NCBI GenBank assembly: GCA_903851415.1
Contig: CAINOE010000006.1
Location: 1-64,000, forward strand
Length of the DNA stretch: 64,000 nt
Reading direction: 5' to 3'
From: an uncultured Rhodopila sp.
GTDB lineage: Bacteria > Pseudomonadota > Alphaproteobacteria > Acetobacterales > Acetobacteraceae
The number at the start of each line of letters is the position of its first letter. The stretch's first letter is position 1. Shown in pieces: positions 1-9,194 of this stretch. Below the pieces are notes generated by a model. It saw only the letters and a list, made by a program, of their open reading frames with translations. It was not told where the DNA came from and did not search any database. A program made the translations under genes and the position numbers.

Positions 1-1559
<1,559 letters not shown>

Positions 1560-1601
1560 TTATTCAGTGTCGGGAAGGTTGATGCCGGAGCCTTTTGGCG
1601 C

Positions 1602-1916
1602 TCAGGCGGCCTTCTTCTTGGACTCGTGCACGTCGATGATGCCCATGATGTCGGACTCCTTCATGATCAGGAGCTCCTCGCCATCGAGCTTCACTTCGGT
1701 GCCGGACCACTTGCCGAACAGGATGCGGTCGCCGGCCTTGACGTCGAGGGCGACGAGATGGCCCTGTTCGTTGCGGGCGCCGGGGCCGACGGCGATGACT
1801 TCGCCTTCCATCGGCTTTTCCTTGGCGGTGTCGGGGATGATGATGCCGCCGGCGGTCTTTTCTTCGGCGGTCAGACGCCGGACGACGACCCGGTCATGCA
1901 GGGGACGGAATGACAT
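1602..1916 (-). CDS. groES: Co-chaperonin GroES
   Basis: This 104-residue, 10-kDa lid of the GroEL cage begins [20 protein letters not shown]. It contains the mobile-loop region [15 protein letters not shown] and the C-terminal [16 protein letters not shown] typical of the family. The frame is open for 44 more codons upstream, but that extension has no GroES similarity and runs through the operator and promoter, so the ATG at 1916 is the start. It is the first gene of the groESL operon. Regulation by the repressor HrcA is expected from the two CIRCE elements upstream. Confidence 0.98.
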   Translation of the reverse strand: MSFRPLHDRVVVRRLTAEEKTAGGIIIPDTAKEKPMEGEVIAVGPGARNEQGHLVALDVKAGDRILFGKWSGTEVKLDGEELLIMKESDIMGIIDVHESKKKAA

Positions 1917-2004
1917 TATGAACGCTCCTGAGTGCGATCTCAGCCAGTGATTGATCGGATGGCCAACAACGATGCCGGGCCTCCGATGAGCACCCGGTCG
2001 ATTG

Positions 2005-2031
2005 TTAGCACTCCCCGGTCGGGAGTGCCAG
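2005..2031 (-). promoter_or_regulatory. CIRCE operator 1 (HrcA site)
   Basis: TTAGCACTC, nine bases, then GAGTGCCAG. The left arm matches the CIRCE consensus exactly; the right arm has two mismatches. It begins directly downstream of the predicted -10 element of groES, covering the expected transcription start, so bound HrcA would block initiation. Confidence 0.93.
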
Positions 2032-2032
2032 C

Positions 2033-2061
2033 GATCTAGCCTCGTCACGACCGGAAGTCAA
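2033..2061 (-). promoter_or_regulatory. groESL promoter (sigma70 type)
   Basis: On the minus strand TTGACT (2061-2056) is followed by exactly 17 bases and TAGATC (2038-2033). This is a near-consensus housekeeping promoter about 115 bases before the groES start. It is flanked on both sides by CIRCE elements, which supports its being the working promoter. No sigma32-type promoter was recognised. Confidence 0.8.
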
Positions 2062-2068
2062 GCGTTTG

Positions 2069-2095
2069 GCAGCACTCTTTTCAGGCGAGTGCCAA
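2069..2095 (-). promoter_or_regulatory. CIRCE-like operator 2, upstream of -35
   Basis: GCAGCACTC, nine bases, then GAGTGCCAA. The inner arms GCACTC/GAGTGC and the nine-base spacer are exactly those of CIRCE; the outermost bases diverge. It lies just upstream of the -35 element. A second HrcA site here would allow cooperative or looped repression. Confidence 0.75.
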
Positions 2096-2217
2096 GTGGC
2101 TGAAAATATTGTGTTTTCTGTTGCGCTGGCCAGGTTTTGTCCGACATGATCCTGTCATCGGCCGGCATCTTTTTTCACGTTCGGCCGCGGACGCCCTCGG
2201 GAAGGAGGCTGGAACCC

Positions 2218-2478
2218 ATGAGCCTTGTTCGGCAGTTGCAGAATTACCGGTTGACCACCGCGGAGATCCTTTACCATTTGCCGGACCACCCGGCCTTGCT
2301 GCAGACGTATATCTGGCAGGATCTCGATATCGCGCCGCAATATCCCGTGCTGCACAAGTTCCTGGAGTTCTGGAAACGCGAGATCGAGGGCAACCTTCAC
2401 TCGGTCCGGGTGGCTTCGGCGAAGCTGATCAACCCCGGCAAGGTCCGCCACGCCGAGGCCCTGCTGCACCTGCACTGA
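2218..2478 (+). CDS. Usg-family small protein
   Basis: This 86-residue protein starts MSLVRQLQNYRLTTAEILYH and continues with LPDHPALLQTYIWQDLDIAP and a C-terminal HSVRVASAKLI. That matches the alphaproteobacterial Usg family (named for 'upstream of semialdehyde dehydrogenase gene'), whose biochemical role is unknown. I chose the ATG at 2218 because a strong GAAGGAGG ribosome site precedes it. An in-frame ATG at 2137 would add 27 residues that do not resemble the family. It is a single-gene unit divergent from groES. It has no signal peptide or membrane segment and is presumably cytoplasmic. Confidence 0.85.
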   Translation: MSLVRQLQNYRLTTAEILYHLPDHPALLQTYIWQDLDIAPQYPVLHKFLEFWKREIEGNLHSVRVASAKLINPGKVRHAEALLHLH

Positions 2479-2517
2479 TCGGCTCGCAGGGGGCGGCGGC
2501 AAGGGCGTTCCCGATGT

Positions 2518-2600
2518 GTCATGGCCGGCCTTGGGCCGGCCATCCACGACTTTGCTCACCTCAATACCGCGAGTCGTGGATGGCCGGGCCATGCCACAAG
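2518..2600. repeat. Dispersed inverted repeat (REP-like), copy 1
   Basis: GGCCGGCCATCCACGACT and its near reverse complement AGTCGTGGATGGCCGGGCC face each other around an approximately 20-base loop. The whole unit sits between the convergent Usg and methyltransferase genes. The same arms recur at 7937-8016, so this is a dispersed intergenic repeat. The hairpin may also help stop transcription. Confidence 0.75.
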
Positions 2601-2615
2601 CCCGAGGACGGCCGC

Positions 2616-3677
2616 TCACCCCGCCTTGTCGAACACCATCACCTTCGACACGAACGCCGGGACGTCCCGCCGGTGCACCAGCCCATGCTCCCGCGCCAGC
2701 CGGCCAAAATCCTCCGTCACATACGTGGAGAAATACGGCTCGTGGAAATTCTGCGGGAACAGCTCCAGCGACCCCTCATAGGCCGGGTTGTCGCCGGTTT
2801 GCAACGAGTCCACCAGCACCAGCCGACCACCCGGCTTCAGCACGCGCCCGAACTCGGCAAACGCGCCGCGGCGGATCTTCGGCGGCAGCTCGTGAAACAA
2901 AAAGATGCTGGTCACCGCATCCAGGCTTGCATCCGCCACGGGCAGAGCCTCGCACTTCGCCACCATCAGCCGCGTCCCCGCCCGCCCGCGCAGATGCGAC
3001 CGCGCCTCCCTGATATACGCCTCCGACAGATCAACCCCGACGACCGGCAGCCGGGGCCAGGTCTGCCTGACGAAATCGAGGAAGCGTCCGGTGCCGCAGC
3101 CGGCATCGAGCAGCCGCAGCCCGGCCGGATCGCGCCCGGCGAACACCTCGTGCAGCGGCGGCAGCGCCTGGCGGCGCATCACGTTGGCGGTGCCGCGGAA
3201 CAGCACCTCGACCTGGGTATCGTATCGCCGGGCCGATTCCCCGGTCATCCAGCCGCCCGACTGGAAATGGAAATTCTGCAGGTAATAGCGCGGGCGCTTG
3301 CCGCGAAAGCCGGACTCCAGCACCTCCGACGTCAGTCCGTTCTCGCGGCGCCGGTGAACCTCCGGCAGATCCGAAAAAAACAGCCGCGAGCGGTCGAGCA
3401 CCTCCCACAGCGCCCCGTCGCGGTCTACCGGGAACGGATAAATCCCCGCATCGACATTCTCCAGATCGGCTTTCAGCAGCTTCGCAATGTCCGCCAGCAT
3501 GCGAACGCGATCGGGTGTCGGCTTGTCGGTGCGGGCCGGGGGACGCGACCCCTGCGCGCGGGTGGCGCGCGCCAGTTGCCGCATGGCGATCCCGTGGCCG
3601 ACATACCACGCCATGCGCGGCAACTGGCTGGCGCCATAGGCGGCGCCCGTGGCGAGTCGGCTTATCGGGTTGCTCAT
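2616..3677 (-). CDS. Class I SAM-dependent methyltransferase
   Basis: This 353-residue protein has a C-terminal Rossmann methyltransferase domain. Motif I is LLDAGCGTGRFLDFV, the acidic end of strand 2 is VGVDLSEAYI, and the post-I/IV region runs DASLDAVTSIFLFHELPP, followed by LKPGGRLVLVDS. This is the Methyltransf_11/25 pattern. The N-terminal half (about residues 1-160) is uncharacterised but contains RYYLQNFHFQSGGWMTGESA, which recalls a methyltransferase subgroup with an extra N-terminal domain. The start at 3677 has GGTGGAG before it; the frame extends 23 codons further up. The substrate cannot be read from the sequence. It converges on the Usg gene and is divergent from the GT41 gene. 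Confidence 0.85.
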   Translation of the reverse strand: MSNPISRLATGAAYGASQLPRMAWYVGHGIAMRQLARATRAQGSRPPARTDKPTPDRVRMLADIAKLLKADLENVDAGIYPFPVDRDGALWEVLDRSRLFFSDLPEVHRRRENGLTSEVLESGFRGKRPRYYLQNFHFQSGGWMTGESARRYDTQVEVLFRGTANVMRRQALPPLHEVFAGRDPAGLRLLDAGCGTGRFLDFVRQTWPRLPVVGVDLSEAYIREARSHLRGRAGTRLMVAKCEALPVADASLDAVTSIFLFHELPPKIRRGAFAEFGRVLKPGGRLVLVDSLQTGDNPAYEGSLELFPQNFHEPYFSTYVTEDFGRLAREHGLVHRRDVPAFVSKVMVFDKAG

Positions 3678-3868
3678 GCTCTCCACCGTGAACACATCTT
3701 CATCATGCAGCGGATATGGCGCGGATCGGGCGCGGCGGAAGAGCAAGGTTTCGCCAATAACGGCGCGATTTGTCGCCTGCCGTTAAGGTCTCCTTAACAC
3801 GTGTCCGCTAACCTGCGCCCCGTGAACCCCGACGGGAGCCGGACCATCCTCATCGCCGGACCATCCGC

Positions 3869-6148
3869 ATGAACGACGCCGCCCTTGCCGAGGCTATGAC
3901 CTTGCGCCAATGCGGCCGCCTGCGGGAAGCGGCTGCGTTGTGCCACGACATCCTGGCGCGCGACCGGGACGATGCGGACAGTCTGCATTTGCTGGGCCTC
4001 ATCGCCGCCGAGCAGGACAGCCCGCATGCCGGTATCGCGCTGATCCGCCGCGCCATGGTGTTGAAACCCGGCTTCGCGCCGCATCGCAACAGCCTGGGGT
4101 TCGCCTGGCGCCGCCTGGGCCGGCTGGAGGACGCCGCGCGGGAGTACGAGGCCGCCGCGGCGTTGCGGCCGGAGTCCGCTGAAATCCACAGCAACCTGGC
4201 GACCACGCTGCTCGATCTCGGCCGTCTGGATGAGGCCGTGGCGGAATACCGCCTGGCCGCCGAACTTGCGCCGGACAACGCCGATGTCTGGTACAACCTC
4301 GCGAATGCGCTGGTGGCGACCGGTTCCCCGGCCGGGACGGATCAGTGCTACCGCACCGCCATCGCGCTGAAACCCGGTTTCGCCGATGCCCTGGCCAATT
4401 ATGGCCGCTGGCTGATGACCCGGGGAAGCTGGGCGGAGGCCGAGTCCCGATTGGCCGAATCGCTGACGCTGTCGCCGGGGCAGGCGGGAACCTGGAACAA
4501 CCTCGGCATCGTGTCGCACGAACTCGGCCGGGCGGAGGCGGAGTCGTGCTTCCGCAACGCCATCGAGATCGACCCGCGCCTGGCTGATGCGCACTACAAT
4601 CTCGGCTGCCTGCTGTCGGGGCACGGGCGGACGGACGAGGCGATCGCCTGCCATCGGGCGGCGCTGGCGGCCGAACCCGGGTTCGCCAGGGCGCGGCTGG
4701 CGGTGTGCATGGCGCAACTGCCGATCCTGTATGGGTCGGAGGCGGAGGTGGTGCAGCGCCGGCAGCGGTATGCCGCGGAACTGGACGCCCTGGCCGCCTC
4801 CGATGCCGCTTCGCTGGCGGACGCGATCGGGACCTCGCAGCCGTTTTTCCTGGGGTATCAGCAGCAGGACGACCGGGCGCTGCAGGCGGTTTACGGGCAG
4901 CTCGCCTGCCGCGCGATGGACGAAGCGTTCCCGCCGGTGATGCTGGCGGGGCCTCCGGCGCCGGGCGAGCGCATCCGGCTCGGCATCGTCAGCGGCTTCT
5001 TCTGCGATCATACATTGATGAAACTGTTTCTGGAGGGCTGGCTGACGCAGCTCGACCGCGGCCGGTTCGAGGTCACCGGGTTCCACACGGGCCGCACCGC
5101 CGATGCGATCACCGAACGCTGCGCCGGGTGGTGCGAGCGGTTCGTGCAGGGGCTTTCATCCATGTCCGCCTGGCGCGACGCCATTCTGTCCGCCGCCCCG
5201 CACATCCTTCTCTACCCCGAGATCGGCATTGACCCGACCGCCGGCGGGTTGGCGGCGATGCGATTGGCTCCGGTGCAGTGCGTGGCGTGGGGGCACCCGG
5301 TCACCAGCGGGATGCCGGCGATCGACCATTTTTTGTCCAGCGCGCTGATGGAGCCGGAGGACGCGGACGCGCGTTACACCGAGAAGCTGGTGCGGCTGCC
5401 CAATCTCGGCCTGTTCTACACGCCCGATCCGCCGGCTGGCGGGGGCGGGGCAGGGCGGGAGCGGTTCGGGCTGGCGGCGGATGCGCCGGTGTTCTGGTCG
5501 GGTCAGGCGCTGTACAAATACCTGCCCGAGTACGACAGCGTTTTCCCGCGCATCGCAGCGGAGCTGGGCGCCTGCCAGTTCGTGTTCATCGCGTTCGCCA
5601 AGAGCCGGGCGGTGACGGAGGCCTTCCGCGACCGCCTGTCGGCCGCTTTCTCCCGCGCCGGGCTGGACGCGGCGCGGCATGTGGTGATCCTGCCGCCGCT
5701 GCCGCAGCAGGATTTTGTCCATGCCGCCGGGCTGGCGGACGTGATCCTCGACACCATCGGCTGGTCGGGCGGCAAATCGACGCTGGACTGCCTGGCGGTG
5801 GACCCGGCCATCGTGACGCTGCCGGGCCGCTTCATGCGCGGGCGCCACACCGCGGCGATCCTGCGTCGCATCGGCTGCGAGGCGACGATCGCCGGGTCGC
5901 TGGCGGAGTATGTGTCGCTCGCCGTCCGCCTGGCCCGCGATTCGGCGTGGCGGGCGGAGGTGCGGCAGGCGGTGGCGGTGGGGAAGCACCTTGCGTTCGC
6001 GGATGCGGCGTATATCCGGGCGCTGGAGACTTTCCTGGCCGATGCCGCCGATGATTCGATTCCGCAAAAAGTCGCGGGGTACGCCGCCAGGGGGGCTTCG
6101 CCCCCCTGGACCCCCCTAAGATGTAAAGATAATAAGACTAAGGACTAA
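3869..6148 (+). CDS. TPR protein with GT41 (O-GlcNAc transferase/SPINDLY-like) catalytic domain
   Basis: This 759-residue protein has about eight tetratricopeptide repeats over residues 1-270 (for example WYNLANALVATGSPAGTDQC, HYNLGCLLSGHGRTDEAIAC). A two-part GT-B glycosyltransferase of the GT41 type follows from about residue 365 (ERIRLGIVSGFFCDHTLMKL). Diagnostic blocks are WGHPVTSGMPAIDHFLSSAL near 474 and IGWSGGKSTLDCLA with PGRFMRGRHTAAILRRIG near 630-670, the UDP-sugar binding part. Such bacterial proteins glycosylate proteins or surface structures in the cytoplasm; donor and target are unknown. The last 20 or so residues (from AARGASPPWTPLRC) are encoded by a GC hairpin and look like an unselected read-through tail. 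The 3' end overlaps the convergent TIR-FGE gene by 11 bases. Confidence 0.88.
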   Translation: MNDAALAEAMTLRQCGRLREAAALCHDILARDRDDADSLHLLGLIAAEQDSPHAGIALIRRAMVLKPGFAPHRNSLGFAWRRLGRLEDAAREYEAAAALRPESAEIHSNLATTLLDLGRLDEAVAEYRLAAELAPDNADVWYNLANALVATGSPAGTDQCYRTAIALKPGFADALANYGRWLMTRGSWAEAESRLAESLTLSPGQAGTWNNLGIVSHELGRAEAESCFRNAIEIDPRLADAHYNLGCLLSGHGRTDEAIACHRAALAAEPGFARARLAVCMAQLPILYGSEAEVVQRRQRYAAELDALAASDAASLADAIGTSQPFFLGYQQQDDRALQAVYGQLACRAMDEAFPPVMLAGPPAPGERIRLGIVSGFFCDHTLMKLFLEGWLTQLDRGRFEVTGFHTGRTADAITERCAGWCERFVQGLSSMSAWRDAILSAAPHILLYPEIGIDPTAGGLAAMRLAPVQCVAWGHPVTSGMPAIDHFLSSALMEPEDADARYTEKLVRLPNLGLFYTPDPPAGGGGAGRERFGLAADAPVFWSGQALYKYLPEYDSVFPRIAAELGACQFVFIAFAKSRAVTEAFRDRLSAAFSRAGLDAARHVVILPPLPQQDFVHAAGLADVILDTIGWSGGKSTLDCLAVDPAIVTLPGRFMRGRHTAAILRRIGCEATIAGSLAEYVSLAVRLARDSAWRAEVRQAVAVGKHLAFADAAYIRALETFLADAADDSIPQKVAGYAARGASPPWTPLRCKDNKTKD
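6087..6109. repeat. GC-rich perfect hairpin at the 3' end of the GT41 gene
   Basis: CCAGGGGGGC-TTC-GCCCCCCTGG is a perfect ten-base-pair stem. It lies inside the last codons of the GT41 frame and 29 bases beyond the stop of the convergent TIR-FGE gene. No T-run follows on either strand, so a classical intrinsic terminator is not shown. It may slow polymerase or act bidirectionally between the two convergent genes. Confidence 0.6.
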
Positions 6149-7622
6149 AAAGAGTTCTGGCCACGCGGAAGCCCGTGTACGTGTCGCGGTAGCCGGTGCT
6201 GTACCCGTCGCGGTTGCCGGCGCGGACGTTCCTTGGCCTGTTGTACCAGGACCCGCCGCGCAGCGCACGCAGCCCACTACCTCCGGTTGTCGTGGCGCTG
6301 CCGTCCAGCGGAATGTCCTTCAGATGATCGTTCCAGCAGTCCGCCGTCCATTCCCAGACGTTGCCAAGCATGTCGTAAAGACCGAACGGGTTCGGCCGAA
6401 CCGAGCCGACCGGCGCTGTAAAGGGATGCCCTGAGTCGCCATCGAAGTATCTCTCTGGATCGAACGACGCCTTCATGCGCGCCATCAGCGACCGGTCGGC
6501 AACCTTGGCGCAGCGCACCGCCTCTTCCCGGCCGTCGCCCCAGAACCGCGCGGTCGTCGTACCGGCGCGGCAGGCGTATTCCCACTCCGCCTCGCTCGGC
6601 AGCCGGTAGGTCTGCCGGGTTATTCGCGATAGCCATTTCACATAGGCTTCAGCGTCCGCGTGGCTGACGCAGACGACCGGGTGATCGTCGGTCTGCTCGA
6701 AGCCCGGATTGCGCCAGCCGCGTTTCTTGCGGAGGTCGTATGTCCACTCTCCCTTGGCGTCCGGCTCGTATGTATAAGCCTCGTCCGGCATTGTGAGGCC
6801 TTCATCGGCGATGAAGGCGGCGAACTGCCCGCGCGTCACCGGGTAGCGTCCGAGCCAAAAGGGTTGCGCAATCGTGACGCGCTTTTGCGGCGACGACCAG
6901 CGGAACTGTTGCGGTACGCCCTCCCGGTCCTCCTCCCCCGGCGGCACGCCCATGGTGAACGTGCCCGCGGGAACCAGAACGAGTTCAGGGCCGTTGGGCA
7001 CATCCCGGATAACTGTCCCGGGCGCCGGGCTGGCGGCCAGCGCGGGCGTCGAGGCCGGCGGCGGATCGGCCTCGGGTGCCGGCTTCACCACCGGCTGGCT
7101 GCGTCCGAGCGCGCCCCTGACCGACTTTGCCAATGCGCCCAGCCGCCGCGACACGTCGGGACCTTCGACGTCATGGTACCGGAGATCGCAGAAATCGGCG
7201 TGCTGCCGGCTGCGGAGAAGATGAAACACCTCCGGACTGAAGCATTCGTCGTCCCGGTCGGGGCCGACGTCGCCCGTATCGATATAAAGGAACGGGAAAA
7301 TCAGGTCGGATCGCCCCAGTTCGATTTCACGCTTGCGGAACTGAAGAACTTCCCGGCAGCACCACTCGCTTTGCAGGAAGCCCGGGGTGACGATCGGGAT
7401 CATGAACGAGGACGCGCCGATGGCCGCGTTGATCGCCTGCTCCCACTCGGCGCCGTGCGGGATGGCGGCGATGTCCTGGAAAATCTGCACTTTGGTCCGG
7501 CCGACGAGCAGTTGCAGCTCGTCCGCCAGCCGGACCCGCAACCGGCTGAGGCGGTTGCCGGCGGCGCGGTCGTCGATCGTCGAGTAACTCCAGAACCCCG
7601 TCGGCTCCAGGCGGTCCGCCAT
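6138..7622 (-). CDS. TIR domain fused to formylglycine-generating-enzyme-like (SUMF1/FGE) domain
   Basis: In this 494-residue fusion, residues about 9-160 form a bacterial TIR domain: GFWSYSTIDDRAAGNRLSRL, then VQIFQDIAAIPHGAEWEQAI, IPIVTPGFLQSEWCCREVLQ. The glutamate in WCCREV sits where TIR NADases carry their catalytic Glu. A Pro/Ala-rich linker (about 195-225) leads to an FGE/SUMF1 fold: FTMGVPPGEEDREG, YRLPSEAEWEYACRAGT, YDMLGNVWEWTADCW, LRGGSWYNRPRNVRAGNRDG, GFRVAR. The catalytic cysteine pair of true formylglycine enzymes is not seen near RAGNRD, so this half is more likely a binding or sensor module than a sulfatase activator. The frame extends 20 codons upstream of the chosen ATG. 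TIR-containing effectors act in defence or signalling by consuming NAD+; that function is inferred. No companion defence gene is adjacent. Confidence 0.85.
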   Translation of the reverse strand: MADRLEPTGFWSYSTIDDRAAGNRLSRLRVRLADELQLLVGRTKVQIFQDIAAIPHGAEWEQAINAAIGASSFMIPIVTPGFLQSEWCCREVLQFRKREIELGRSDLIFPFLYIDTGDVGPDRDDECFSPEVFHLLRSRQHADFCDLRYHDVEGPDVSRRLGALAKSVRGALGRSQPVVKPAPEADPPPASTPALAASPAPGTVIRDVPNGPELVLVPAGTFTMGVPPGEEDREGVPQQFRWSSPQKRVTIAQPFWLGRYPVTRGQFAAFIADEGLTMPDEAYTYEPDAKGEWTYDLRKKRGWRNPGFEQTDDHPVVCVSHADAEAYVKWLSRITRQTYRLPSEAEWEYACRAGTTTARFWGDGREEAVRCAKVADRSLMARMKASFDPERYFDGDSGHPFTAPVGSVRPNPFGLYDMLGNVWEWTADCWNDHLKDIPLDGSATTTGGSGLRALRGGSWYNRPRNVRAGNRDGYSTGYRDTYTGFRVARTLFSP

Positions 7623-7836
7623 GCCAGGCTGTCCCCAAGTGCCCGCCGCATGTTGGGGGCAAGTCGAATCAATTATGGGCAATCAACGGCCGCCTGCAAA
7701 CCCGCATAGTGATGCCTTGGCACGAGGACCGCACGGGCGCTTTGCGGGAACGTTGCGGCTGGTGAGCGGCGGCCGGCGGATGGACCGCCGCCGATAGAGC
7801 CTTTTCAGGCTGGAATCGCGGCGGTGACCCCAATTA

Positions 7837-8016
7837 GTCATGGCCCGGACAAGCCAGGACAAGCCGGACCATGACGAGGAGAGAACGACGTCCCGGCCAA
7901 ACTTTTCTCTCGATGCCCGCTATCCTGATACGCATGGGGCTTGTCCCGGCCATCCACGACTTGCGGTGCTGATGGAACCAAAGTCGTGGATGGCCGGACC
8001 AAGTCCGGCCATGAAA
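7837..8016. repeat. Dispersed inverted repeats, copy 2, in a 474-base gene-free gap
   Basis: The gap 7623-8096 between the TIR-FGE and tssG genes holds GTCATGGCCCGGACAAGCC near 7837. It then holds CCCGGCCATCCACGACTTGC (7945-7964) facing AAGTCGTGGATGGCCGGACC (7980-7999) and GTCCGGCCATGA to 8014. These are the same arms as the repeat at 2518-2600. Translations across the gap show nothing protein-like. Confidence 0.7.
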
Positions 8017-8096
8017 CAACGGGACGGGCCGCCGACTTCCAGCTTATCTTCGGCGACGCCCAAGAACGACCGCTTCTCCCGCGATCAACGTGCTGT

Positions 8097-9194
8097 TCAT
8101 TTCGATGCGCGCGAACGGGCCTCCACGCGCGCCTCAACCACCTCGGCATCGAACATCGCCTCCGCAGCGTCCTTCGACCGGCTGCCGCCAGGCGCCGTCA
8201 TCCAGGTATTCCACCCCAGCAAAGGCGCAGGATCGGCATCCGCCCGCAGTTGCAGATCCGGCACCGCGGCGGCCGAGGCAATCGGATTGATCGCCAACCC
8301 CGTCGCATACCCCAGATACGCACGCACCAGCGCAACCAGACGCTCCAGCCGCGGCCGATCCGGCAGCAACGCCCTGAAATCCTCGCGGTCCAGCGGCCCG
8401 ATCCGCAGCACAATGCCGGCCTGCTGATCCCAGGCGCGAACCCCGATCGTCGCATCCGCCCTCGTGCCGTCATCGTCGCCACCCGGCACCGCGCCCAGCC
8501 GATTGAACTGCCCCGCGATCCCGCGGCCGCCAAGACGAGTCCGCTGATCGGCCGGCAGAGGTAGCCACGCGCCGGCGAACTCGCACACCTCCACCGGCCG
8601 CCCCAGCCAGTCGGATACCAGTGCGCGCAGCCGCTCCGCCGAGCGCGGCTGGGTGGTCAGGAACCCGGCATAGTGCATCAGCGGGTCGCGCCCCGCCGCC
8701 AGCCGATCAACCAGATGCGCGGTGCCGTATCCGGTCAGCGACAGCAGCACGCCGGTCAGCGGATTGTCCCGATGATCGCCGTCCCCGGCCGCGAGCAGCC
8801 CGATCTCCGAGATGCGGTTGGGCCGGTATTTGGTGCCGGCTTGCGCGAACAGGGCGACCATCCGGTGCGACAGCATATCCAGAAAGTCGCGCAGGGACCC
8901 TGAGCGCGCGCGCAAGGTCGTATTCAAGGTTTCCGTGAGGCTGCGGGGCAGCACGCCGGACGGTCCGGTCAGGCCCATGACACTGACGACCATGTCGGGC
9001 CGATGGCCTTCCTGCTTCGCGGTCAGTTCCAGGACATCCGCCGGGGGATACGCAAGACCGGTCATCGACCGGAACCGCGCCACCTCGCCCGGATCGGTTT
9101 TCCCCGCCGCCAGCATCAGGAGCCGCACCGCGGCGTCAAAACCGAACCGCTCCGGTTCGGCGGCCAGCCGCGCCAGGGGTGAGGCGGGTTTCAC
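8097..9194 (-). CDS. tssG: Type VI secretion baseplate protein TssG (ImpH/VasB)
   Basis: TssG forms the baseplate wedge with TssF and TssE. The predicted protein is 365 residues and contains family landmarks: the N-terminal LARLAAEPERFGFDAAVRLL, RFRSMTGLAYPPADV, VSVMGLTGPSGVLPRSLTE and a C-terminal VRAYLGYATGLAINPI. I chose the GTG at 9194, which overlaps the tssF stop (GTGA). The frame stays open 53 codons further upstream, but that stretch is antisense-like inside tssF. It is the last visible gene of the tssB-to-tssG operon; the order continues no further into tssK/L/M. Confidence 0.93.
   Translation of the reverse strand: MKPASPLARLAAEPERFGFDAAVRLLMLAAGKTDPGEVARFRSMTGLAYPPADVLELTAKQEGHRPDMVVSVMGLTGPSGVLPRSLTETLNTTLRARSGSLRDFLDMLSHRMVALFAQAGTKYRPNRISEIGLLAAGDGDHRDNPLTGVLLSLTGYGTAHLVDRLAAGRDPLMHYAGFLTTQPRSAERLRALVSDWLGRPVEVCEFAGAWLPLPADQRTRLGGRGIAGQFNRLGAVPGGDDDGTRADATIGVRAWDQQAGIVLRIGPLDREDFRALLPDRPRLERLVALVRAYLGYATGLAINPIASAAAVPDLQLRADADPAPLLGWNTWMTAPGGSRSKDAAEAMFDAEVVEARVEARSRASK

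Noticed and set aside
2109..3797. 562-codon plus-strand frame over the Usg and methyltransferase region
   Set aside because: It overlaps the Usg gene out of frame and is antisense to the methyltransferase, whose motif I (LDAGCGTGRF) is clear.
6138..7100. FGE-like domain considered as a diversity-generating retroelement target
   Set aside because: No reverse transcriptase, template repeat or variable repeat could be found nearby.
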